From assembly GCF_012396015.1 (NCBI RefSeq), contig NZ_JAAXOQ010000014.1:46687-110686 (forward strand): a stretch of DNA of 64,000 bases. Direction: 5' to 3'. This document shows, one piece after another, positions 1-9,913 of this stretch. The notes beneath the pieces are model-generated. The model was not told where the DNA came from. It searched no databases and saw only the letters and a program-made list of their open reading frames with translations. Source of the stretch: Tsukamurella spumae (GTDB lineage: Bacteria; Actinomycetota; Actinomycetes; Mycobacteriales; Mycobacteriaceae). The translations under genes and the position numbers were made by a program. The first letter of the stretch is position 1; every line of letters begins with the position of its first letter.

Positions 1-1
1 C

Positions 2-2179
2 GAGAACCTGGACCCGGACGGCCTCACGATCACGTCCGGCAGAGCACCGTCGGGCCCGAACGAGATGGTGCTCAACGAGTCCGCCGCCGAGCGACTCTCG
101 CTGCCGGTGGGCTCGAAGACCACGGTGGTCGCCCCGCACTCGCCGGGGCCGATCGACGTGACCGTCGTCGGCGTCTACACGATCTCCACCGACTCCGGCG
201 GCTACCTGGGCGCGCTGTTCGCGAAGGACGAGGCGCAGAAGCTGTTCGGCGACGGCGCCACCGCCCCGTACATCGAGGTGGGTGCCGCGCCCGGCACCAC
301 GCCCGAGCAGCTGCGCGACGCGCTCGCCCAGCGCCTGCCCGAGCTGAACGTCCAGACCGGCGCGGAGGTCCGCCAGCAGTTCGCGGACACGATCAATAAG
401 GGGCTGAGCTTCCTCAACTACTTCCTCGTCGCGTTCGGCCTGATCGGCCTGTTGGTGGGCGTTTTCATCATCTACAACACCTTCTCGATGCTCGTCGCGC
501 AGCGCCTCAAGGAGCTGGCCCTGCTCCGCGCGATCGGCGCCGGCCGCCGCCAGGTGCGCGACTCCGTGGTACTCGAGGCGCTCGTGGTCGGCCTCGTCGG
601 CAGCGCGCTCGGTCTCGCCGTAGGCGTCGGTCTCGCGCTTGTCCTGCGGGCCGGGGTGTCGGCCGCGGGGGTGGGCTTCCCGGACGGCGGCCTCGCCGTC
701 AGTCCGACGGTGGTGATCACGGTGATGGTCGTCGGCACCGTCGTGACAGTGGTCTCCGCCGCGATTCCGGCGGTGCGCGCCTCCCGCGTGCCGCCGGTCG
801 CCGCCATGCGGGCGCAGGACGGCGGCTCCGCACAGTCGGTCATGGTGCGGGGCGCGATCGGCGCGGCGCTGGTGCTGTGCGCGCTGGCGCTGCTGTTCGT
901 CGCGACCACCGAGGTGGGCGCGGGCGCAGCGATCGTCGTCGGCATCGCCGGTTTCGGCCTGATCCTCGCCGTGGTCATCGGCGGCCCGGCGCTGGTCGCG
1001 CCGCTGCTCGGCGGCATCGGCCGGCTCGTCGCCGCACCCTTCGGCCCGGCGGGACGCCTCGGCCGCACCAATGTGATGCGGAATCCGCAGCGCACCACGG
1101 CGACCGCCTTCGCGCTGGTGATAGGCGTCGCGCTGGTCGGCGTCATCGGCACGCTGGGAGCGTCGATGCAGAAGTCGATCGACGCGCAGGTGGACCAGGG
1201 CATCCGCTCCGATCTCGTGCTGCAGGCGCCGCAGCTGGGCATGCCGCCCGCCGCCCTGTCCGCGATCAAGGACGTCCCGGGGATCGGCGAGAAGACGGTG
1301 GTCTACGGGGTGCCCGTGCGCGTCGGGGGCGATCGGCTCAGCGCCCTCGCGGTCGACGGTGCCGTCACCTCCGCCTTCAATCTCACCCGGGTGTCGGGCG
1401 ATATGACGCTCAAGACGGGCGGGATCGTCGTCGACGACAAGACTGCCCGCGAGCGGGGCTGGGAGATCGGCTCGAAGGTCGAGCCGATGTCGGCGGTCGG
1501 GGGCGCGAAGACCACCCTCACCGTCACCGGGATCTACGAGGCCAAGGGCGGCTCGCTGTCCGGCCCCGTGATCACCGCCGCGGACATGAATGTCCTGTAC
1601 CCACCCGCGAGCGGGGACTCGGCGCCGATCGTGACCCCGGAGTCGGTGTTCGTCAACGCTGCGAGCGGTACGTCCGTCAGTGAACTCAAGGACCGGCTGC
1701 GGGAGGCGGTCAAGCCACTGCTGGTGGTCAACGTCGACGACCAGCAGGATCTCAAGGACCAGGCGGGGCAGGCGATCACGGCGCTCATGGGCGTGCTGTA
1801 CGCGCTTCTCGGGCTCGCCGTGGTGATCGCGATCCTGGGCATCGTCAACACCCTCGCGCTGTCCGTGGTGGAGCGGCGCCGGGAGATCGGCATGCTCCGC
1901 GCGATCGGGCTGATCCGTTCGCAGGTGCGCCGGTCGATCTATCTCGAGTCGATGCTGATCGCGATCTTCGGGGCGGCCCTCGGGCTCGTGCTCGGGGTGC
2001 TGCTGGGCGTCTCGCTCGTGCACGCCCTCCGCGACCAGGGGCTCGGCTCGGTCGTGGTGCCCTGGTCGACGGTGATCGTGATGCTCGTGGCGTCGGCCTT
2101 CGTGGGTGTCGGGGCGGCGATCCTGCCCGCCATCCGCGCGGCCCGCACGCCGCCGCTCGCGGCCATCGCCGAGGGGTGA
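2..2179 (+). CDS. ABC transporter permease, FtsX/MacB type, two FtsX domains (5' end outside window)
   Basis: The reading frame is open from base 2, so the gene begins before the window; the first ATG at 65 is internal. It is an integral membrane permease that would work with an ABC ATPase probably encoded just upstream. The first membrane block starts near base 410 and is followed by the LRAIGAG coupling-loop motif. A second block near base 1790 is followed by GMLRAIGL. Between them lies a periplasmic MacB-like domain of about 200 residues. The duplicated FtsX architecture is typical of actinobacterial lipoprotein or antimicrobial peptide exporters. The substrate cannot be read from the sequence. 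It ends with TGA, and a 78-base gap separates it from the next gene. Confidence 0.88.
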   Translation, partial: ENLDPDGLTITSGRAPSGPNEMVLNESAAERLSLPVGSKTTVVAPHSPGPIDVTVVGVYTISTDSGGYLGALFAKDEAQKLFGDGATAPYIEVGAAPGTTPEQLRDALAQRLPELNVQTGAEVRQQFADTINKGLSFLNYFLVAFGLIGLLVGVFIIYNTFSMLVAQRLKELALLRAIGAGRRQVRDSVVLEALVVGLVGSALGLAVGVGLALVLRAGVSAAGVGFPDGGLAVSPTVVITVMVVGTVVTVVSAAIPAVRASRVPPVAAMRAQDGGSAQSVMVRGAIGAALVLCALALLFVATTEVGAGAAIVVGIAGFGLILAVVIGGPALVAPLLGGIGRLVAAPFGPAGRLGRTNVMRNPQRTTATAFALVIGVALVGVIGTLGASMQKSIDAQVDQGIRSDLVLQAPQLGMPPAALSAIKDVPGIGEKTVVYGVPVRVGGDRLSALAVDGAVTSAFNLTRVSGDMTLKTGGIVVDDKTARERGWEIGSKVEPMSAVGGAKTTLTVTGIYEAKGGSLSGPVITAADMNVLYPPASGDSAPIVTPESVFVNAASGTSVSELKDRLREAVKPLLVVNVDDQQDLKDQAGQAITALMGVLYALLGLAVVIAILGIVNTLALSVVERRREIGMLRAIGLIRSQVRRSIYLESMLIAIFGAALGLVLGVLLGVSLVHALRDQGLGSVVVPWSTVIVMLVASAFVGVGAAILPAIRAARTPPLAAIAEG

Positions 2180-2257
2180 TCCGGGAACGCCGTCACAGAT
2201 CGGTCGCGGCCGGTGTCCCATGTGCGAAAGATGAGTTCATCGCATGAGGAGGCAATC

Positions 2258-3295
2258 ATGAAGGTCGTCGTGATCGGCGCGGGCTACGCGGGCACCATCG
2301 CCGCCAACCGGCTGGCCAAGAAGTCGGATGCCGATGTGACCGTGGTCAACCCGCGCGCCGAGTTCGTCGAGAGGGTTCGGCTGCACGAGCACATCGCGGG
2401 CAGCGGGACGGCCCTGACGCCGCTCGCCGAGATGCTCGATCCCCGCATTCGGCTGGTCGTGGGCTCGGTCGACAAGATCGGCGACGGCACCGTCGTCCTC
2501 GCCGACGGCGCGTCCCTGCCCTTCGACCGCCTCGTCTACGCCGCGGGCGGGGCGCCGGCGGCACCGTCGGGCACCTACGCCGTGGGTGCGCTCGAGACCG
2601 TGGACCAGGCGCGCTCGGCGCTCGCCGCGCTGCCCGACGGTGCCGCCGTCACCGTCGTGGGCGGTGGCCTGACCGGCATCGAGACCGCGGCCGAGGTCGC
2701 CGAATCCCGGCCCGGCCTCCGGGTCCGGCTGCTCACCGAGGGCGAGGTCGGGGCATCGCTCGGTCCCGGCGCGCGGGCCCGCGTCCGGCGCGAGCTGGAC
2801 CGGCTGGGGGTCGAGATCGAACGCGGCCGGTTCGACGGTGCCGCCGACGACCTGGTGCTATGGGCGATCGCGACGCAGGTCAGCGACCTGGCGGCCCGCA
2901 GCGGGATCGCCGTCGACGATGCGGGCAGGGTGCTCGTCGACGAGTTCCTGCGCAGCGTCTCGGACCCGCGGATCGTCGCCGTCGGGGACGGCGCCGCCGT
3001 CCCCGGGCAGCGGCTCAGCTGTCAGACGGCGCTGCCCCAGGGCGCGCACGGTGCGGACAACCTGGTCCGGGAACTGGCCGGGAAACCCGCCCGGGCCTAC
3101 TCGATGGGGTACACCGGCCAGAACGTCTCGATCGGCCGCAAGCGCGCCGTGATCCAGGCGGCCCGGCGCGACGACACCCCCACGCGCATCCACTTCGGCG
3201 GCGCCCCGGCCGTCGTCGTCAAGGAGCAGGTGTGCCGGATGGCGAGGGGTGCCGCGCGCACCGCCCGCTACGCGTGGTTGCCGGCGCCGCGATGA
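2258..3295 (+). CDS. FAD-dependent pyridine nucleotide-disulfide oxidoreductase (NDH-2/AIF-like)
   Basis: This 345-residue flavoprotein carries an N-terminal FAD-binding motif, IGAGYAG at residues 6-12. A second dinucleotide motif, VVGGGLTGIE, lies near residue 130, and AVGDGA near residue 245 is the usual second FAD contact. It resembles type II NADH dehydrogenase-like or AIF-like oxidoreductases, without a CxxC pair. I chose ATG 2258 because GAGGAG lies just upstream and the FAD motif then sits at the normal distance from the start; an ATG-like start at 2213 would add 15 unrelated residues. Its stop overlaps the start of the sigma factor gene (ATGA), so the two are translationally coupled, a common arrangement for ECF41 sigma factors and oxidoreductases. 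Confidence 0.85.
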   Translation: MKVVVIGAGYAGTIAANRLAKKSDADVTVVNPRAEFVERVRLHEHIAGSGTALTPLAEMLDPRIRLVVGSVDKIGDGTVVLADGASLPFDRLVYAAGGAPAAPSGTYAVGALETVDQARSALAALPDGAAVTVVGGGLTGIETAAEVAESRPGLRVRLLTEGEVGASLGPGARARVRRELDRLGVEIERGRFDGAADDLVLWAIATQVSDLAARSGIAVDDAGRVLVDEFLRSVSDPRIVAVGDGAAVPGQRLSCQTALPQGAHGADNLVRELAGKPARAYSMGYTGQNVSIGRKRAVIQAARRDDTPTRIHFGGAPAVVVKEQVCRMARGAARTARYAWLPAPR

Positions 3296-4197
3296 CCGGT
3301 GACACCACGGCCGGGGGCGGCGCGTCCGCGGCGGACCTGTTCGCCGAGCACCGTCCGCTGCTGTTCTCGGTGGCCTACGAGATCCTCGGCAGTGTCGCCG
3401 ATTCGGAGGACGTGCTGCAGGAGAGCTACCTGCGGTGGCGGGAGGTCGATCCCGCGGGCGTCGAGAATCCGCGGGCCTACCTGGCGCGGATCGTGACGCG
3501 GCAGGCGCTCAACGCGCTGCGCGCCGCATCGCGGCGGCGCGAGGAGTACGTCGGGCCGTGGCTGCCGGAGCCCTTAGAGGCACCGTCGGGCGACGGCCCC
3601 GCGGAGCACGTGCTGACGGGGGAGGCGGTGACCACGGCCATGTTGCTGGTGCTCGAATCGCTCACGCCCGTCGAGCGCGCGGTGTTCGTGCTGCGCGAGG
3701 TGTTCGACTTCGGCTATCCGGAGATCGCCGCGGCGGTGGACCGGTCGGAGGCCGCGGCGCGACAGATCGCGCACCGCGCCCGCGGGCACGTGCAGGCGCG
3801 GCGGCCGCGCGCGGTGGCGGAACCGGCGCTCGCGCAGGGTGTCGCGGAGCGCTTCCTCGTCGCGGCGGCGACGGGTGATGTCCAGGGGCTCATGGACGTG
3901 CTCGCGCCGGAGGTGGTCTTCCTCGGCGACGGAGGCGGCGTGGTGTCGGCGGCGCGGCGGCCGGTGCACGGCGCGGACCGGGTCGCGCGGCTCGTGGCCG
4001 GGCTGTTCCGCAAGGGCACGGCGATGGGCGAGTTGGGCATGCGGTTCGGCGTCTTCAACGGCATGCCGGCGATCGTCGTCGCGCTCGACGGGGTGGTCGA
4101 TCTCGTCCTGTGCGTCGAGGTCCGGGGCGAGACGGTGACGGGCGTCTACAACGTCCGCAATCCCGAGAAGCTGGGCGATATCCGTATTTCCGGGTGA
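3292..4197 (+). CDS. ECF41-family RNA polymerase sigma factor (SigJ-like, SnoaL-like C-terminus)
   Basis: This 301-residue protein has sigma region 2 at about residues 12-70 (acidic SEDVLQESYLRW segment) and sigma region 4 at about 120-175 (LTPVERAVFVLREVF, then a helix-turn-helix). A C-terminal extension of about 110 residues follows. The extension contains GDGGGV and NPEKL, which correspond to the DGGGK and NPDKL signatures of ECF41 factors, whose SnoaL-like tail controls activity in place of a separate anti-sigma factor. No anti-sigma gene is adjacent. The ATG overlaps the oxidoreductase stop by four bases. Such factors often drive the gene beside them, so the oxidoreductase is the likely target, but no promoter motif was recognised. 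Confidence 0.9.
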   Translation: MTGDTTAGGGASAADLFAEHRPLLFSVAYEILGSVADSEDVLQESYLRWREVDPAGVENPRAYLARIVTRQALNALRAASRRREEYVGPWLPEPLEAPSGDGPAEHVLTGEAVTTAMLLVLESLTPVERAVFVLREVFDFGYPEIAAAVDRSEAAARQIAHRARGHVQARRPRAVAEPALAQGVAERFLVAAATGDVQGLMDVLAPEVVFLGDGGGVVSAARRPVHGADRVARLVAGLFRKGTAMGELGMRFGVFNGMPAIVVALDGVVDLVLCVEVRGETVTGVYNVRNPEKLGDIRISG

Positions 4198-4214
4198 CGC
4201 CCCTCTTCCCGGTG

Positions 4215-4979
4215 TCAGGACCTGCGCAGCACCAGCACCAGGTTCGACACGAGCAGCTCGCGCAGGAGCGGCACGCGAACCGTCCACCACGCCCACCGCG
4301 GGTGGTACCGCGGGAAGGCGACCACGAGTTCGGCACCGTCGACGGTGCGGGCCCACGCCAGACCGTCTGCGGCACCCACCTTGAACAGCGATGTGCCGTA
4401 GAGGTTCTTGGGCGGGTGTCCGTGCCGGCGCGTGTACCGCCGGGCGGCGCGCTCGCCGCCCAGGTAGTGACTGACGCCCATCTCGTGGCCGCCGAACGGT
4501 CCGTACCAGAGCGTGTAGCTGAGGATCACCATCCCGCCCGGACGGGTCACCCGGATCATCTCCTCGCCCATCCGCTGCCACTCGCGCACGTGCTCCGCGA
4601 CGTTCGACGAGAGGCAGACGTCGACGGCACCGTCGGCGATCGGGAGCGCGAGGCCCGAGCCCCGCACACCCCGGGAGGAGGTGATGCCGGCGGCGTGCGC
4701 CTCGGACGGGTCGGGTTCGACGGGGACGTAGACGGCACCGTGCTCGGCGAAGGCGTCCTCGAAGTAGCCGGGGCCGCCGCCCACGTCGAGGACGAGGGTG
4801 CCGTCGAGATCCCCGAACAGGTCGCCGGTCAGCTCGACGGTGTCGCGGGCGAGCGAGCCGTAGAAGCGCGCGGGCTCGGACTGCTCGAACCGGAAGTCGG
4901 AGAGCAGTCCGACGGATCGGCGCAGGGTGGCGCGCCGCCGCAGCCGTGCCGTCGCGTTCTTCCAGGTAGCGGGGTACAC
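4215..4979 (-). CDS. Class I SAM-dependent methyltransferase (Rv0224c-like)
   Basis: The 254-residue product has a SAM-binding motif I, LVLDVGGGPGYF, near residue 70. An acidic motif II (VEPD) follows, then a motif IV-like CLSSNVAEHV segment, and LRVTRPGG-like motif V residues. The C-terminal block with HGHPPKN and FPRYHPRWAWW matches what I remember of mycobacterial Rv0224c, a conserved methyltransferase beside a GT4 glycosyltransferase. The substrate is unknown; the neighbours suggest an envelope glycan or glycolipid. The GTG at 4979 is the best start, since upstream in-frame sequence is unlike the family, but no Shine-Dalgarno sequence is visible. It diverges from the glycosyltransferase with 25 bases between the starts. 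Confidence 0.8.
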   Translation of the reverse strand: MYPATWKNATARLRRRATLRRSVGLLSDFRFEQSEPARFYGSLARDTVELTGDLFGDLDGTLVLDVGGGPGYFEDAFAEHGAVYVPVEPDPSEAHAAGITSSRGVRGSGLALPIADGAVDVCLSSNVAEHVREWQRMGEEMIRVTRPGGMVILSYTLWYGPFGGHEMGVSHYLGGERAARRYTRRHGHPPKNLYGTSLFKVGAADGLAWARTVDGAELVVAFPRYHPRWAWWTVRVPLLRELLVSNLVLVLRRS

Positions 4980-4991
4980 GTGACCGGACGG

Positions 4992-4998
4992 TACCCTA
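4992..4998. promoter_or_regulatory. Overlapping divergent -10 boxes (TACCCTA)
   Basis: On the plus strand TACCCT (4992-4997) is followed by seven bases and the GTG of the glycosyltransferase, which is leaderless geometry. On the minus strand the same bases read TAGGGT (4998-4993), 13 bases before the GTG of the methyltransferase. One symmetric box may serve both genes. Confidence 0.5.
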
Positions 4999-5004
4999 GA
5001 ACGC

Positions 5005-6147
5005 GTGCGTGAGGTCCTCCTGCTGTGTTGGCGTGACACCCGCCACCCCCAGGGCGGCGGCAGTGAGCTGTACCTCGAGCGCGTGGGCGAGGAGTTGGCC
5101 GCGCGCGGGGTGCGGGTCACGCTCCGGACCGCGATGTACCCGGGGGCCGCGCGGTCCGAGTCGGTGCGCGGCGTGCGCATCTCCCGCGGCGGCGGCCGGT
5201 TCACGGTGTACCCGCTGGCGCTGGTGGCGATCGTGGCCGCGCGGTTCGGGCGCGGTCCGTTGCGGGGCGTCCGCCCCGACGCGGTGATCGACACCCAGAA
5301 CGGCATCCCCTTCTTCGCGCGGATCGTCGCGGGCGTGCCGGTGACGGTGCTCGTGCACCACTGCCATCGCGAGCAGTGGCCGGTGGCGGGTCGGCTCGTC
5401 GCGCGGGTCGGCTGGTTCATCGAGTCGCGGCTCTCGCCGTGGGTGCACCGCGCGTCGCAGTACCTCACCGTGTCGCTGCCGTCGGCGGAGGAGCTGGCGC
5501 TGCTCGGCGTCGGTGCCGAGCGGGTCGCCGTGGTGCGCAACGGGATCGACGCCGTCGCCCCCGGTGTGTCGGACCTGCGGTCGTCCTCGCCGCGGATGGT
5601 CGTGCTCTCGCGACTGGTGCCGCACAAGCAGATCGAGGACGCCCTCGACGTGCTCGCGCGCCTGCGCCGTCGCATCCCCGACCTGCACCTGGACGTGATC
5701 GGTAGCGGCTGGTGGGATTCCGAGCTCTACGAGCACGCGGCGAAGCTCGGCGTGCTGGACCGCGTGACCTTCCACGGCCACGTCACCGAGGATCGCAAGC
5801 ACCGGCTGCTCTCGCGTGCCTGGGTGCACGTCATGCCCTCCCGCAAGGAGGGCTGGGGCATCACGGTGATCGAGGCGGCGCAGCACGCGGTCCCCACGGT
5901 GGGCTACGCGTCGTCGCGCGGGCTCACCGACTCGGTGGTCGACGGTGCCACGGGCCTGTTGGTGCGCGACCTCGCCGGGCTGACGGAGTCGGTGCACCTG
6001 CTGCTCACCGACGCACTGCTCCGCGAGAAGCTGGGGGCGAAGGCGCAGGAGCGGGCGAGGGAGTTCTCCTGGCCCGCCACCGCCGACGGTGTCGCCCGGG
6101 TGCTGGCCGCGTCCGTGGCGGGGGAGCGCGTGGGCGGGCTGGTCTGA
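5005..6147 (+). CDS. GT4-family glycosyltransferase (Rv0225-like)
   Basis: This is a 380-residue GT-B retaining glycosyltransferase. The N-terminal domain has the GGGSE acceptor-side loop near residue 15. The C-terminal domain has VVLSRLVPHKQIED near residue 200 and the E-x7-E motif in KEGWGITVIEAAQ near residue 280, which contacts the nucleotide-sugar. No membrane span is evident, so it acts at the cytoplasmic face. Its place beside a Rv0224c-like methyltransferase and upstream of arabinan genes suggests a role in a lipid-linked envelope glycan; donor and acceptor are unknown. The GTG at 5005 lies seven bases after TACCCT, consistent with a leaderless mRNA. Confidence 0.86.
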   Translation: MREVLLLCWRDTRHPQGGGSELYLERVGEELAARGVRVTLRTAMYPGAARSESVRGVRISRGGGRFTVYPLALVAIVAARFGRGPLRGVRPDAVIDTQNGIPFFARIVAGVPVTVLVHHCHREQWPVAGRLVARVGWFIESRLSPWVHRASQYLTVSLPSAEELALLGVGAERVAVVRNGIDAVAPGVSDLRSSSPRMVVLSRLVPHKQIEDALDVLARLRRRIPDLHLDVIGSGWWDSELYEHAAKLGVLDRVTFHGHVTEDRKHRLLSRAWVHVMPSRKEGWGITVIEAAQHAVPTVGYASSRGLTDSVVDGATGLLVRDLAGLTESVHLLLTDALLREKLGAKAQERAREFSWPATADGVARVLAASVAGERVGGLV

Positions 6148-6195
6148 GCTGGCCGGTGTGTGGTGGTGGGTCAGACGATGCCTCGATCGAGCCAC

Positions 6196-6304
6196 CGCCC
6201 CCCGATCCGTTCGCCCCCCACCGAAACACCGGGTGTTCTGGTGGGGGCCGGACGAAGCGGGGGGAGCTCTGGCGTTCCGGTGGGGAGGGAACGGATCGGT
6301 GGGG
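6196..6304. repeat. Nested inverted repeats in the intergenic region
   Basis: Arms of about 27 bases at 6196-6222 and 6277-6304 share GATCCGTTC flanked by C-rich/G-rich tracts and pair with few mismatches. Inside them a second hairpin at 6214-6247 pairs a C-rich arm with GGGTGTTCTGGTGGGGG. The structure follows the glycosyltransferase stop and may end its transcript; it also marks one edge of the 6.2-14.0 kb block. The 243-base gap holds no convincing gene. Confidence 0.55.
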
Positions 6305-6329
6305 AGGATGGGCGTACGGACCGGATGCG

Positions 6330-6345
6330 CTGTGTTCGCTCACAG
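6330..6345. promoter_or_regulatory. Candidate operator palindrome CTGTG-N6-CACAG
   Basis: A perfect palindrome lies about 53 bases before the GTG of the response-regulator fusion gene. It resembles a CRP site but its half-sites are two bases closer than the CRP/Rv3676 consensus, so the binding protein is unknown. Confidence 0.35.
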
Positions 6346-6378
6346 CTGCACTCGCCGACGTGGAGGCCGCCACCGTCG

Positions 6379-6384
6379 TAACCT
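6379..6384 (+). promoter_or_regulatory. -10 box TAACCT for the redox two-component operon
   Basis: TAACCT is followed by GACAAG and then the GTG at 6391, giving the TANNNT-N6-start geometry of a leaderless transcript. Confidence 0.55.
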
Positions 6385-6390
6385 GACAAG

Positions 6391-8063
6391 GTGACAGAAC
6401 CCGAGAAACGGCGCCCCGCGATCCTGACCGTGGACGACGATCCCAGCGTGTCCCGCGCGGTGGCCCGTGACCTGCGGCGCAAGTACGGCGGCGACTACCG
6501 GATCGTGCGCGCCGAGAGCGGGCAGCAGGCGCTCGACGCGTTGCGCGAGCTCAAGCTGCGCGGCGATGCCGTGGCCGCGATCCTCGCCGACTACCGCATG
6601 CCGGGGATGACGGGGCTGGAGTTCCTGGAGTCCGCGATGGACGTCTACCCGGGCGCGCGGCGGCTGCTGCTCACGGCGTACGCCGACACCGGCGCGGCGA
6701 TCGAGGCGATCAACGTGGTCGATCTGGATCACTACCTGCTCAAGCCGTGGGACCCGCCGGAGGAGAAGCTGTACCCGGTGATCGACGCCGAGCTGGAGGC
6801 GTGGGCGCGCAGCGACTACCGGCCCGTTCCGGAGACGAAGGTCGTCGGCCACCGCTGGTCCGCGCGGTCCTCCGAGGTGCGGGAGTTCCTGGCGCGCAAC
6901 CAGATCCCCTATCGCTGGTACACCTCCGAGTCGCCGGAGGGGCAGCGGCTGCTGGCCGCTGCGGGCAGCGACGGGCAGGACCTGCCGCTGGTGGCGGCGG
7001 CGGACGGGACGGTGCTGACGGCACCGTCGGACAGCGAGCTGGCGCAGCACGTGGGACTGTCCACGGCACCGGCGGAGGACTTCTACGATCTCGTCATCGT
7101 GGGCGGCGGCCCCGCCGGCCTGGGCGCGGCCGTGTACGGCGCGTCGGAGGGGCTGCGGACGGTGCTCGTCGAGCGGCATTCCACCGGCGGGCAGGCCGGG
7201 CAGAGCTCGCGGATCGAGAACTACCTGGGCTTCCCCGACGGGGTGTCCGGCGGACAGCTCACCGAGCGGGCGCGGTTGCAGGCGGGCAAGTTCGGCGCCG
7301 AGGTGATCACCACCTCCGATGTCACCGCGCTGGAGATCGCGGGGGCGGGGCGCACGGTGCGGTTCGCCGACGGGACGTCCGTGGGCGCGCACACGGTGAT
7401 CCTCGCGACGGGCGTGTCGTACCGGCGGCTCGACGCGCCCGGGCTGGACCGGCTCACGGGCGCCGGCGTCTACTACGGATCCGCGCTCACCGAGGCGCCC
7501 GCGTGCGCCGGTCAGCACGTCTTCATCGTGGGCGGCGCGAACTCCGCGGGCCAGGCCGCCGCCTACCTCTCGCGCAACGCCTGCTCCGTGACGCTGCTGG
7601 TGCGCGGGGACTCGCTCGAGGCGTCCATGTCCCACTACCTGATCCAGCAGCTCGCGGCGATCGAGAACGTGCACGTGCGCACCGGCGTCGAGGTGGTCGA
7701 GGCGCGGGGCGAGGAGCACCTGGAGGCACTGACGCTGCGGGACCGCGCCGACGGTGCCGAGGAGACGGTGCCGGCGGACTTCCTGTTCGTGTTCATCGGC
7801 GCCGAGCCGCGCACGGACTGGCTCGACGGCGTCGTCGAGCGGGACGGCACGGGCTTCGTGCTGACGGGGCCCGACCTGCGTCCCGGGGACGCCCCGTCGG
7901 TCTGGGAGCTGGACCGGCCCCCGTTCCATCTGGAATCCAGTGTGCCGGGCGTGTTCGTGGCGGGCGATGTCCGATCCGAATCCGCCAAGCGCGTCGCCTC
8001 AGCGGTGGGCGAGGGCGCGATGGCCGTGATGTTCGTCCACCGCTACCTGGAAGGCATCGACTC

Positions 8064-8067
<4 letters not shown>
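6391..8067 (+). CDS. Response regulator receiver domain fused to thioredoxin-reductase-like flavoprotein lacking CxxC
   Basis: Residues 8-130 form a receiver domain: acidic pocket Asp15-Asp16, phosphoacceptor Asp67 in LADYRMPG, Thr95 and Lys118 (LLKPW). After a linker of about 100 residues (thioredoxin-like or spacer region), an FAD domain starts near residue 231 with VIVGGGPAGLG, continues with STGGQAG and SRIENYLGFP, and an NADPH domain has FIVGGANSAGQ near residue 375. This fold is that of low-molecular-weight thioredoxin reductase, but the redox CxxC expected before the NADPH motif is replaced by SALTEAPAC, so it cannot reduce thioredoxin in the standard way. There is no DNA-binding output domain. 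First gene of a five-gene coupled operon; its stop overlaps the kinase start (ATGA). Confidence 0.9.
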
Positions 8068-9571
<1,504 letters not shown>

Positions 9572-9575
<4 letters not shown>

Positions 9576-9913
9576 GCGATCCCATCGACCCGAGCGTTCC
9601 GCCCAGCGGCACCGGATGCGTCGAATGCGATGCCACCGGCGGCTGGTGGTTCCACCTGCGCCGCTGCGCGCAGTGCGGGCACATCGGCTGCTGCGACACG
9701 TCGCCGTCGCAGCACGGCAGCGCTCACGCCCGCGAGACCGGCCACCCGATCGTGCAGAGCTTCGAGCCCGGTGAGGACTGGTTCTGGGACTACGCCACGC
9801 AGGGCTACTACGACGGTCCGCGGTTGGCCGATCCCCAGGCTCATCCCGCGTCCCAGCCCGTACCCGGGCCCGAGGGTCGCGTCCCGGACGACTGGATGGA
9901 TAAGGTGCACTGA
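9572..9913 (+). CDS. UBP-type zinc finger protein
   Basis: This 113-residue protein is almost entirely a zf-UBP domain. The probable zinc ligands are Cys16, Cys19, Cys32, Cys35, Cys40, His48, His52 and His58, in the expected C-x2-C, C-x2-C, C-x4 and H-x3-H spacing. In eukaryotes the fold binds the C-terminus of ubiquitin; in bacteria its role is not established. It sits between a histidine kinase and mscR, with an ATGA overlap on the left and a one-base TGATG overlap on the right, so its dosage is tied to both. A role as adaptor, or as redox/formaldehyde-sensitive zinc switch, is inference only. Confidence 0.88.

Noticed and set aside
472..1269. Long minus-strand reading frame within the FtsX permease gene
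   Set aside because: It is a GC-rich shadow frame, Ala/Thr/Pro-rich with no domain, opposite a clear membrane protein gene.
2213..2257. Upstream start for the FAD oxidoreductase
   Set aside because: It would add residues before the FAD motif, while a good ribosome site lies in front of ATG 2258.
4333..4348. Perfect 16-base palindrome GCACCGTCGACGGTGC as an operator
   Set aside because: It lies inside the methyltransferase coding region and is explained by two overlapping copies of the hyper-iterated nonamer.
6330..6345. CRP/Rv3676 binding site upstream of the kinase operon
   Set aside because: The spacing between TGTG and CACA is six, not eight, so it does not fit the consensus; kept only as a generic palindrome.
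6148..6390. Small protein genes in the gap before the redox operon
   Set aside because: Candidate frames consist of the inverted-repeat arms, lack ribosome sites and have no recognisable domains.
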